Below are positions 54,525-62,766 of a stretch of 64,000 nucleotides of DNA, one piece after another. Source of the stretch: Ohtaekwangia sp966211525 (GTDB lineage: Bacteria > Bacteroidota > Bacteroidia > Cytophagales > Cyclobacteriaceae); assembly GCA_966211525.1 (NCBI GenBank), contig CBIHOZ010000008.1, positions 17,990 to 81,989 on the forward strand. The letters are read 5' to 3'. How positions within the stretch are numbered: position 1 is the first letter of the stretch; each line of letters starts with the position of its first letter. Position numbers and translations under genes: made by a program. A model generated the notes under the pieces. That model did not search any database, was not told the origin of the DNA, and was given only the letters and a program-made list of their open reading frames with translations.

Positions 54525-57500
54525 TTAAAGTGTAAGTGAAATTCCAATGGTATAGCTTTTCAGCATCGGGTAATTATTACCGTTACCGGATGAACCTGTA
54601 GTGAGTACTTTATCAGATGGTCCTGTACTCTCCGGATCAAGATCACGTGTGATTCGATAGAGTGGCGACCATGACCAGAGATTTTCCCCGGATATATAGA
54701 TGCGCGCACTGTTCAGTTTAACACGCTCCGCAAGATGCTGTGGCAGATTATAGCCCAGTTGTATATTCTTCAGGCGGATATAGGCTATATTTTGCAAATA
54801 TTTAGTCTGCTTCACACCAAGCTCACGCGATGTACTTTGTGCCGTATAACCACGCAGGCGCGGGAAGTAGGCATCGGTGTTTTCCTCTGTCCAATAGTTA
54901 TCCAGCATCGACTCTGGCATACTGTTATACGGACGGTTATAAGGCCCCCAGAAGTAATCCGCTTCTGCACCCGGCCACCAGTCTTGTTTACCTACACCCT
55001 GGAAAAATGCGTTGAAGAAAAAGTTATTCCAGTCAAGACCGAACAGCGCGCCATAGGTATACCGTGGTGACGTGTTTCCGATAATTACCATATCGCCCGG
55101 ATCGTTCACGGTGTTTGCTCCGTTGTCTATAACCGTGCGGCCATTCGCACCTACTTTACCATCGATGTCCCTGAACTTGATATCGCCCGGAAGAATCTGT
55201 CCGGAGTTCGAAGCTTTGATGAGACTTTGATCTGCATGGTTCTTGATATCCTCCTCTGACGTAAAGAAGCCTTCTGTAACATAACCCCACACCTCGCCTA
55301 CTTTCATACCTTCATAATAGTCACTGAGTTTTTTATCAGGATTATTATAGCGGAGTATCTCGGATTGACTGTCGGCCAGTGTAAGACGGATTGAATATCC
55401 CAACGGCTTTGAACCAACGGTAACTTCATCATTCCATCCCAATACAAATTCCCATCCTGTAGTTTTCAGATCGGCATAGTTTCCTTTCGGTACATCGGTA
55501 CCAAATACAGCTGGCAACGTCATGCCTATCGTAAACATATCGGTTGTATTGCGTTTATAGGCATCACCGGTAAACGTCAAACGCCCGGATAACATCGAGA
55601 GGTCGAGCCCTATATTTTGCGTTGTTGATGTCTCCCAGGTGAGTCCATCCGGCAACACACCGGGCTGACTGGTATATTGCGGCTTCACGCCATTGAGTAT
55701 AAGACCGGATTGTGCAATGGCAAATTTTTCCTGGAAAGCATACGATGCTATACTTCCATTACCAAGTGATCCATAAGAACCACGCAGTTTCAAATCCGAG
55801 ATAAACCGATCGGACACATTCCAGAATGACTCTTTTGAAATTCTCCAGCCCGCTGATACCGAAGGGAAAAATGCATATCGTTCATTTGCCGGAAACTTGG
55901 AAGAACCATCGTAGCGCCCGTTTACTTCCAATAAATATTTCTCGTTAAATATATAGTTGAGACGGAAGAAACCACCGAGTATATTCCATTTGTCCCAGCC
56001 ACCTACCGTGGTTATCGATTGTCCTAAGGCAAGGTTTATATCCTGTGCATCTTCGTAGATAAGGCCGTTACGTTGTGCGGACAAGCCTTTATACGTTGAC
56101 TGCTCATAGTTATAGCCAGCCATCGCCTTTACATAGTGCTTCTGATTGAATGTGTTTTCATACTCCAGGTAAAAGTTCGTGGCCAGGTATTGTGTCTCAT
56201 AGTACGCATCCTTGATGTCGTTGGTATTGGTACCTACATATTCTATTACCCCCGGCCTTCTGCTATAGGGAACGGGCACGCGTATAGCCTTCTGGTTGTC
56301 ATCCGTGTTCTGAAAAGTAAAATTACCTTTGAAGCTAAGTTTGTCCTGGAGTAAATCTGCAGTGAAGGCAGTTGTATTGCGAAGCACACGATTCTCCATA
56401 TCAATACCGTTCTTGCCATACCAGTAGTCACCCACGGTATAGGCTGCCGAATATGTTAACGTTCCGTCCGGGTTAAACATCGGCGACATAACGTGACCTT
56501 CGTCTGCTATATTTCGCCATATACCACCACCCTCACCTACGTTGAGCGGGTTGTGATAGTTCATGGTAGAATACTGCGCATTGTTTTCCAACAACAACCA
56601 CGGACGAATCTGTATCGATCCTTTCGCACGGAAGTTATACATCTTGTAGTCGTCAGAGTTATACCGGAACAATCCTTTCTGATCGAAGTAGCGGCCGGTT
56701 ATATAGAACGTTGTCTTATCGCTGCTTCCGGACACACTAAGGTTGTGTTCCATCGCACTGTTTGATTTCTTATAGAGTTCGCTATACCAGTCTGTACTTC
56801 CATAGTATACATATTCACCGGTAGGTCCTACTTCAACCCGCGGCAGGCTTGGATCTTCTGATCTTCTCTTCAGCTCCGCGAGATACTCCGGAGAGAACTT
56901 CAATGTCTTATTTACATTCTGCGGTGTTTGTGAATAATCGTTCCAGGCAGTCCAAGCTTCGTTAAATACGGATGCCCATGTATAGCCATCCGTTACGAGA
57001 TCAGGAACTGCTGTTGGTTTCTTGATGGAATAGTTCGCAGTATAATCAATGGTCAGTCGATCTTTCGCCGGTTTCTTTGTAGTGATCAATACAACACCAA
57101 ATGCACCGCGTGCGCCATATATAGCAGCTGATGCTGCATCTTTCAGAACGGATACACTGGTAATATCGCGCGGGTTGATCAGGCGCGGATCACCTTCAAC
57201 ACCATCAATCAGAATCAACGCACTACCACCTTGTCCAATCGAAGTGGTTCCGCGAATGTTATAGCTTGGTGATTGAATGGGTTTACCATCTTCCAGGCGA
57301 ATGTTCAGGTTGGGGATAAGGCCCTGCAACCCTTGCGTTAAATTAGGCACCGGACGATTCTCAAATACTTCACTGGTCACCTGGTCAACGGCTCCGGTCA
57401 TATTTACTTTCTTCTGCGTACCATAGCCAACCACCACTACTTCCTCCAACGACTTTGAATCCGGCGGAAGCTGAATGTCCAATGTAGTTTGTCCTGCAAC

Positions 57501-58073
57501 AGAACGCTCAATGGTTTTATACCCGATGAAGCTGAATTGCAGCACGGCATCGTCCGGAGCATCCAGCGTAAAGCTTCCATTTATATCGGTAGTCGTGCCG
57601 GTAGCTGTACCTTTCACAAGCACGTTTACTCCGGGAATTACTTCACCGGTTATAGCATCCGTTACTATACCTTGAACTGTTTTTATAACCAGCAACGGCT
57701 TCTCTTTCTCCGGCATGATCTTGCGGGAGACTATAATATTATAGTTGATCTGCTTAAACTGCAGCTCACTGTTACGCGATATTTCACTGAGTATATTGGC
57801 AACGGTTATGTCCTTGTCCTGAAAAGTAAATTTGCCTTTTACTTTTTTAACGGAACTCTGGTATACAAATACATACTTTGTTTTCTCTTCTATGGCGGAG
57901 AAAACTTTTGTTATACCGGCTTCCTTCAGGTCGATGGCAATCTTTACCTCCCGTATGGTTTGACCATGGGAAGGTTCCGCGAGCAAAAACTGCATGGCTA
58001 TACATTGCCACACAAAAACATAGAGGATTTGTTTTGATGCGAACATCAATATTTTGAGTAATTTCAAGCTCAT
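54525..58073 (-). CDS. SusC/RagA-type transporter with STN signalling domain
   Basis: A 1182-residue TonB-linked receptor. The start at 58073 is chosen to give a plausible signal region ending LAEPSHGQ. Residues about 45-115 form the STN (secretin/TonB N-terminal) domain (IDLKEAGITKVFSAIEEKTK), which passes signals to a FecR anti-sigma factor. A carboxypeptidase-like domain follows (GIVTDAITGEVIPGVNVLVK), then VVVGYGTQ, the plug with GARGAFGVVLITTKK, and a barrel ending YTIGISLTL. The FecR and ECF sigma genes directly upstream complete a transport-linked signalling loop. The likely substrate class is unclear; the EEP enzyme suggests phosphodiester groups. Confidence 0.96.
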   Translation of the reverse strand: MSLKLLKILMFASKQILYVFVWQCIAMQFLLAEPSHGQTIREVKIAIDLKEAGITKVFSAIEEKTKYVFVYQSSVKKVKGKFTFQDKDITVANILSEISRNSELQFKQINYNIIVSRKIMPEKEKPLLVIKTVQGIVTDAITGEVIPGVNVLVKGTATGTTTDINGSFTLDAPDDAVLQFSFIGYKTIERSVAGQTTLDIQLPPDSKSLEEVVVVGYGTQKKVNMTGAVDQVTSEVFENRPVPNLTQGLQGLIPNLNIRLEDGKPIQSPSYNIRGTTSIGQGGSALILIDGVEGDPRLINPRDITSVSVLKDAASAAIYGARGAFGVVLITTKKPAKDRLTIDYTANYSIKKPTAVPDLVTDGYTWASVFNEAWTAWNDYSQTPQNVNKTLKFSPEYLAELKRRSEDPSLPRVEVGPTGEYVYYGSTDWYSELYKKSNSAMEHNLSVSGSSDKTTFYITGRYFDQKGLFRYNSDDYKMYNFRAKGSIQIRPWLLLENNAQYSTMNYHNPLNVGEGGGIWRNIADEGHVMSPMFNPDGTLTYSAAYTVGDYWYGKNGIDMENRVLRNTTAFTADLLQDKLSFKGNFTFQNTDDNQKAIRVPVPYSRRPGVIEYVGTNTNDIKDAYYETQYLATNFYLEYENTFNQKHYVKAMAGYNYEQSTYKGLSAQRNGLIYEDAQDINLALGQSITTVGGWDKWNILGGFFRLNYIFNEKYLLEVNGRYDGSSKFPANERYAFFPSVSAGWRISKESFWNVSDRFISDLKLRGSYGSLGNGSIASYAFQEKFAIAQSGLILNGVKPQYTSQPGVLPDGLTWETSTTQNIGLDLSMLSGRLTFTGDAYKRNTTDMFTIGMTLPAVFGTDVPKGNYADLKTTGWEFVLGWNDEVTVGSKPLGYSIRLTLADSQSEILRYNNPDKKLSDYYEGMKVGEVWGYVTEGFFTSEEDIKNHADQSLIKASNSGQILPGDIKFRDIDGKVGANGRTVIDNGANTVNDPGDMVIIGNTSPRYTYGALFGLDWNNFFFNAFFQGVGKQDWWPGAEADYFWGPYNRPYNSMPESMLDNYWTEENTDAYFPRLRGYTAQSTSRELGVKQTKYLQNIAYIRLKNIQLGYNLPQHLAERVKLNSARIYISGENLWSWSPLYRITRDLDPESTGPSDKVLTTGSSGNGNNYPMLKSYTIGISLTL

Positions 58074-58109
58074 AAGTAGACGATAAAGGTTTACGAATCT
58101 TTCTTGTCG

Positions 58110-58148
58110 GCCCATCCCTGTTGCCGCAGCGGATGGGCTTCTTTTTTA
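58110..58148 (+). terminator. Plus-strand terminator in the leader of the STN-SusC gene
   Basis: GCCCATCC, a 13-nt loop, GGATGGGC (58110-58138), followed on the plus strand by TTCTTTTTTA. The orientation is opposite to the susC transcript and there is no plus-strand gene nearby. A promoter-like TTTG (58028) and TATTTTG (58050) with 18-bp spacing lie upstream on the plus strand. An antisense RNA of about 80 nt covering the susC start would fit. It could instead be a leader hairpin. Confidence 0.5.
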
Positions 58149-58214
58149 TAGGCGTTACTTCTGCACAGAAGCAAGCAGCCCGGTATTTATAGCATTATGG
58201 ATATAGCATAGGCA

Positions 58215-59225
58215 TCAGGGTTTACAGGGTTTTCCTTTAATGACGATTTCGCGTTCGCTGGCAAAATGGTATTCCATACCGTGCATGATCTTCAACCCTT
58301 CCAGGATGTTGGTCAAACGATCGCTTTTATATTTACCACTCACCGTACAATCGCCAAGCGCTTTATTGTCCAGGGTGATGGTTACATCATACCATTTCTC
58401 CAGGATATCGGTAAGCTCTTCTATCCGCGTGTTATCGAGGTATATAATTTTGTCTGTCCAGGCGAGGTAGCGTTCCAATGACACTTCACGTTTTTCCCAG
58501 ATCGCTTTCTCCGGATCAAAGTATATCTGCTGATTCGGGTGAAGTTCAAGTTTATCTGCCTGCTTTCGCACATTTGCAACGACTACCCTACCGGTTTTTA
58601 CCGTTACTTCAATTGGTTTTCGTTGATAGGCGCATATATTAAAAGATGTACCGAGCACAGCCGTGGTGAGATCGCCTGTCCTTACAACAAATGGTTTTTC
58701 CGGGTCGCGTTTTACTTCGAAGAATGCTTCGCCTTGTAACGTGATCTCGCGTTTGCCATTGGTAAATCTCTCCGGAAAAGAAATCGCGCTGCTGTTGTTG
58801 AGTTTTACGATGGAACCATCCTGTAGCGTAATAACGGCCTGCTGACCGCGCCCGGTAGTATGCGTAATATACTTTATCTCTTCCACCTCCCGGGTATGTG
58901 ATGTGTATAGAAGCCAACCCGCTGCCACGAGTATAATCAGGGATGCGGCTATCTTCAGCCACGTACGCACGAAAGGTCTTCTTGAGGATGTCTCAAACGC
59001 ATCTGCAGCAATATCGTGCGTGAAATTATCCGGCTCCATCGCCTTCGTCAGCGATTGATATAGTTCAATTTTTATGCGATCACGTTCGGTAAGCTCCCAT
59101 TCCTTCCAGTACGAATCGTCTTTTTGAAATGCTTTATAAAAAGCATCGAAATATTGCTGCTCAACAGCAGAGCACTCTCCTTTAACATATCGGTCCAGTA
59201 GTGCTTTGAATTCTTCTTTAGTCAT
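58215..59225 (-). CDS. FecR-family anti-sigma factor
   Basis: A 336-residue inner-membrane anti-sigma factor. The cytoplasmic N-terminus (about 1-80) binds the sigma factor. One transmembrane helix is at about 88-107 (IAASLIILVAAGWLLY). The periplasmic FecR domain has TLQDGSIVKLNNSSAISFPERF and GEAFFEVKRDPEKPFVVRT. The C-terminal DUF4974-like region (about 260-336, LEKWYDVTITLDN) receives the signal from the STN domain. It lies between the ECF sigma gene and susC on the same strand. A short inverted repeat precedes its start. Confidence 0.96.
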   Translation of the reverse strand: MTKEEFKALLDRYVKGECSAVEQQYFDAFYKAFQKDDSYWKEWELTERDRIKIELYQSLTKAMEPDNFTHDIAADAFETSSRRPFVRTWLKIAASLIILVAAGWLLYTSHTREVEEIKYITHTTGRGQQAVITLQDGSIVKLNNSSAISFPERFTNGKREITLQGEAFFEVKRDPEKPFVVRTGDLTTAVLGTSFNICAYQRKPIEVTVKTGRVVVANVRKQADKLELHPNQQIYFDPEKAIWEKREVSLERYLAWTDKIIYLDNTRIEELTDILEKWYDVTITLDNKALGDCTVSGKYKSDRLTNILEGLKIMHGMEYHFASEREIVIKGKPCKP

Positions 59226-59233
59226 GCCTTGGC

Positions 59234-59254
59234 GTTACACCTGTATAGTGTAAC
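59234..59254. repeat. Inverted repeat just before fecR
   Basis: GTTACAC, 7 bp, GTGTAAC: perfect 7-bp arms ending 8 bp from the FecR start codon. In the mRNA the hairpin would lie over the start region and could limit anti-sigma translation. As DNA it could be an operator. Confidence 0.5.
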
Positions 59255-59347
59255 TGATACCACTGAACACGGGGCTGATTTTTTTAAAAAGTGCACATAT
59301 AACAAATCAATAATGCACTTAATATTTTCATAACATATACAGGACCA

Positions 59348-59914
59348 TTAAAGAAAGAGCATCCATATACCGGCATGCACAGCGACATGTTCCAGTGTAT
59401 GACGAAGGTGCTTTAACGCATTGGAGATATGCCACTCCACAGTACGTGTGGACAAGTTGAGACGTTCGGCGATTTCTATATTGGACAGATGTTCGAAGCG
59501 ACTGAGGTAAAATACCTTTCTGCATTTCTCCGGCAATGTATCGAGCGAGGTCTGTAACAACGTGTCCAATTCTTTGTAGGCAAGAAGCTCTTCGGTTGTA
59601 TTGATCATCGGTGTTGCATCAATATAGGCAGCATGTTCTGCCGAGAGTGCAGCTTTACGAAGTTGTTGTGCGACCTGATACTTTACCGATTGAAATATAT
59701 AGCCTGTGAAGAAAACGATCTGAAGCGTTTGTCGTTTCTTCCACAAGTCAAGAAATATATCCTGCACAATATCTTTCGCAGCATCTTCGTCACGCAACAA
59801 CGCATAGGCTGCACGATACATACCTTCCCAGTAACGATCGTATAGTGTGCTGAACGCTATACGGTTATCATCCTTAAGAAGCAGTACAAGCTGTTCATCC
59901 GAAAGTGTATGCAT
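59348..59914 (-). CDS. ECF RNA polymerase sigma factor, FecI-like
   Basis: A 188-residue group IV sigma factor. Region 2 (about 20-85) has AFSTLYDRYWEGMYRAA and DAAKDIVQDIFLDLWKKR. Region 4 (about 120-175) has LPEKCRKVFYLSRFEHLSNIEIAERLNLSTRTVEWHISNALKHLR, the DNA-binding HTH. The start at 59914 (MHTLSDEQL) is preferred to an in-frame ATG at 59980, whose extra residues are atypical. The gene pairs with the FecR gene 122 bp downstream. It should direct transcription of the STN-SusC/SusD/EEP operon. It carries a short hydrophobic C-terminal tail. Confidence 0.96.
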   Translation of the reverse strand: MHTLSDEQLVLLLKDDNRIAFSTLYDRYWEGMYRAAYALLRDEDAAKDIVQDIFLDLWKKRQTLQIVFFTGYIFQSVKYQVAQQLRKAALSAEHAAYIDATPMINTTEELLAYKELDTLLQTSLDTLPEKCRKVFYLSRFEHLSNIEIAERLNLSTRTVEWHISNALKHLRHTLEHVAVHAGIWMLFL

Positions 59915-60149
59915 CTGCGCGGGTCTGTTTTCCGCATCAAAGAACTTAAATAAAAAAAGAGCGAGTGGCCTGCGCATCATTAAGGAATTTTTAAGTTTTC
60001 AATGCATCCACCAGCGCTACCCCACTTATCTACATGCTATACCGGGATGTCTCAATTAATAAAACGTTAACCGTGTTGCCATGGCAAATTCACACGAGCA
60101 ATGTTTCTTTGAACTCCTACGCTCAACCCAATTAACCTACTGGTTTGTC

Positions 60150-61880
60150 ATGAGAGATTTTCTTTTAGGACTGAAGATACGGATCAAGCTGCTGGCTGCA
60201 TTCGGCTCTCTCCTTCTGCTTTCAGTTCTGCTGATCGCCTTATCGGTTTCGTCCATTCACAAGATCATACACTATAAATCCATCAATGAAAAAATGGACT
60301 TGCTCAAGCTTCGTCTTGAAACGCTTGACCTCGCCACGAAGGAATTTATATATGAAGGATATAAATCGGCTTCCTTTCTGGAAACGAAGAATACGCCTTC
60401 ACTTCAATCCTTCAACGAAAACTATACGGCAGCCAAGGTTATCATTACAGATGTCCAAAGTACTGCGTTGAAAGATCATGCACTACTCGCCCAGAATCTG
60501 ATCTCACCGCTGGACAGCCTTCAACACGATTTCAACTTACTGGTAACGTTACTGGGAGCCCGCGGCTTTAAGGATTTTGGACTCGAAGGTTCGTTACGTG
60601 ATGCTATTCACACCGTGGAGAACTCCGGTTTTGAATTTGATAAAGCAACGCTGCTGATGCTGAGACGACATGAAAAAGATTTCTTCCTTCGTAAGGATGT
60701 CAAGTATCAACAGGAATTCAACAAGCGGTTTGATATACTGCAGCAACAAATCCAGCTTACATCCAACGCTGCGTTGCAGACATCGCTTGCGAATTATAAA
60801 GATGCCTTTAATAAAGTTGTCGCCATTGAACAACAAATCGGCCTGAGCAACGATGAGGGTATACGCGGCCGCATACTCGCTAACTTCCAGTTAATTCGTC
60901 CACGCATCGAAACTATCCGCTCTTCTATAAAGAGACAGAATGAGACCGAGATTGTCCGCACCCAATGGATGCTCTGGATTATTTTCGGTGTGCAGATTAT
61001 AGCAGGTATTGGTATGGCATTGCTCTATGCAGGCCTGCTTACAAAATCAATTACTGAAATCCGTAACGGCATGCAGAAACTGGCCAGTGGTATATTTCCG
61101 GATAAACTGCGCATTCACACTACCGAAGAGATTGGACAAACCAAAATCGCTTTCAATCAATTCATCGATCGTCTTCAGGCAGCCTCTTCCTTTGCAGAAC
61201 ATCTGGGATCGGGCGAACTTACCTATCGCTATGATGAACAGTATTCGAACGATGTACTGGCGCAATCGCTGATCCGTGCACAACAAAAACTTCGTCATGC
61301 AGAAGAACAGCAACGGAAAATCAACTGGATGAATGAAGGTGCCGCGCGCTTCAATGAAATTCTCAAAAACGATTCTGAAGAGATCACCGTATTGGGCGAC
61401 CGTATACTAAAGCTGATGGTACACTACCTGCAAGCCAACCAGGGCGCGCTCTATATATTAAACGGTTCAGCAGATGACGGTATACTGGAACGTATCGCCA
61501 CGTATGCGTATGACAAAAAGAAATATATACATGAACGTATAGCAGCGGGTGTCGGTCTAATCGGCCAGTGTGTACTTGAAGGAGAAACCATCCACCTGAA
61601 GGATATACCGAAAGACTATATCCGGATTACTTCAGGTCTTGGAGAAGCAACACCGCGTCACCTCGTTATTGTGCCGCTAAAGACACGCGGTTCTGTCAAT
61701 GGTATTATTGAGCTCGCCTCGTTCACTACGCTGGAACAACACCACATCGAATTCATCGAACGAATGGCCGAAAATATAGCTGCCATTCTGGCCAATAAAC
61801 AAACGAAACCACTATTGAAAAATCTGCCCGATGAAACACAAATGAGTCTGAAGCCCGTAGAGATGGAAGCTGTTTATTAG
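60150..61880 (+). CDS. HAMP-GAF membrane sensor without output domain
   Basis: About 576 residues. The ATG at 60150 is preferred to 60081. The first transmembrane helix is at about 13-35 (AFGSLLLLSVLLIALSV). A long four-helix periplasmic sensor follows (about 36-275), then the second helix (about 278-300, IIFGVQIIAGIGMALLYAG). A HAMP-like linker (TKSITEIRNGMQKLASGIFPD) leads to a GAF domain at about 400-555 (GALYILNGS, GVGLIGQCVLEGE, RHLVIVPLK). The protein stops soon after the GAF domain with no kinase, cyclase or chemotaxis signalling segment. Similar sensors often continue into a histidine kinase, so it may act with a separate partner. Divergent from the sigma gene. Confidence 0.88.
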   Translation: MRDFLLGLKIRIKLLAAFGSLLLLSVLLIALSVSSIHKIIHYKSINEKMDLLKLRLETLDLATKEFIYEGYKSASFLETKNTPSLQSFNENYTAAKVIITDVQSTALKDHALLAQNLISPLDSLQHDFNLLVTLLGARGFKDFGLEGSLRDAIHTVENSGFEFDKATLLMLRRHEKDFFLRKDVKYQQEFNKRFDILQQQIQLTSNAALQTSLANYKDAFNKVVAIEQQIGLSNDEGIRGRILANFQLIRPRIETIRSSIKRQNETEIVRTQWMLWIIFGVQIIAGIGMALLYAGLLTKSITEIRNGMQKLASGIFPDKLRIHTTEEIGQTKIAFNQFIDRLQAASSFAEHLGSGELTYRYDEQYSNDVLAQSLIRAQQKLRHAEEQQRKINWMNEGAARFNEILKNDSEEITVLGDRILKLMVHYLQANQGALYILNGSADDGILERIATYAYDKKKYIHERIAAGVGLIGQCVLEGETIHLKDIPKDYIRITSGLGEATPRHLVIVPLKTRGSVNGIIELASFTTLEQHHIEFIERMAENIAAILANKQTKPLLKNLPDETQMSLKPVEMEAVY

Positions 61881-62004
61881 CTACTGGTTACTGGCTGCTG
61901 ACAGATTCAGTTGCGGCTATATGTATACTATCAGAAGGGCTATATATAGCATCTGCATTTTTCCTGTAACCAGAAGCCTGCAGCCAGAGGCCCTCCCCAG
62001 CCGG
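61881..62004. repeat. Imperfect inverted repeat of TGGTTAC/GGCTGC words
   Basis: CTACTGGTTACTGGCTGC near 61881-61899 is echoed in reverse as TAACCAGAAGCCTGCAGCCAG near 61967-61987 (the shared words are CTGGTTAC and TGGCTGC). The two face each other across about 65 bp between convergent genes. They may act as a loose terminator or belong to a dispersed intergenic repeat family. Confidence 0.45.
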
Positions 62005-62661
62005 TCATTCTTTAATAAGCCTCCCCGATCCTGTTTTGGTGAGTCTTACTATTGGAGGATTGCCGCGGTATCGTACGCTGCCGCTTGAATTGATAAATAC
62101 ATTTACTACTTGCGTTGCATGTACCTCCGTGTCCACTACGCTGGTTGAATTCACGTATGTACTATCGGTAACGAGGTTAAATGCTTCGATGCTGACCAGG
62201 TTTATACTGGACACTGTAAAGAAATGCGAATAGCCGCTGAACTTGTATGTTCCCAGATTCTGTGCATTCAAGCCGAGATAACCCGTGATGTGTATATCCT
62301 GCAAATCAACCGAGCCGGCATGCACAGACATATTCAGTGTATCGGCTACAAGAGGTTCCGTGTTTTCTACCGAGCATGCATTACACCACAACATGTTTAA
62401 GTCTTTTACGGCCACCGTCATACTTCCGCCTGCTGCGTTAACCGTCAGCGTATTTCCGGATACATTATACATCGATTCACCGATGTTCGTAGAGATCACG
62501 CGATTATCAACGCCAGTAACTAGTTTAAACTTTACACTTCCGTTAGACTGTATATAATCGAACGAAGGAAGTTTTTTGGCAGGTGTCTCTTCAATCTCGC
62601 ATCCTGACAAGTAAAGAACACATGCAGAAGCAACAAGGGCTTGCGTAAACAGACGTTTCAT
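62005..62661 (-). CDS. DUF2807 (GIN-domain) lipoprotein
   Basis: A 218-residue lipoprotein. The signal peptide ends at lipobox LSGC, followed by EIEETPAKK. The beta-helix-like body and the end pattern SSGSVRYRGNPPIVRLTKTGSG match the putative auto-transporter adhesin head GIN/DUF2807 domain, common in Bacteroidota periplasmic or surface proteins of unknown function. It lies between a sensor gene (convergent) and an ABC permease gene on the same strand. Confidence 0.88.
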   Translation of the reverse strand: MKRLFTQALVASACVLYLSGCEIEETPAKKLPSFDYIQSNGSVKFKLVTGVDNRVISTNIGESMYNVSGNTLTVNAAGGSMTVAVKDLNMLWCNACSVENTEPLVADTLNMSVHAGSVDLQDIHITGYLGLNAQNLGTYKFSGYSHFFTVSSINLVSIEAFNLVTDSTYVNSTSVVDTEVHATQVVNVFINSSGSVRYRGNPPIVRLTKTGSGRLIKE

Positions 62662-62766
62662 GGTGCTGAATATAGCAACCTGTAACGAACGTAACCGCCC
62701 GTGTAAGATATCAGGAGAAAACTACCAAACAGATCGCAGTATATCGTTCCCTATACCGCAAAGTCC

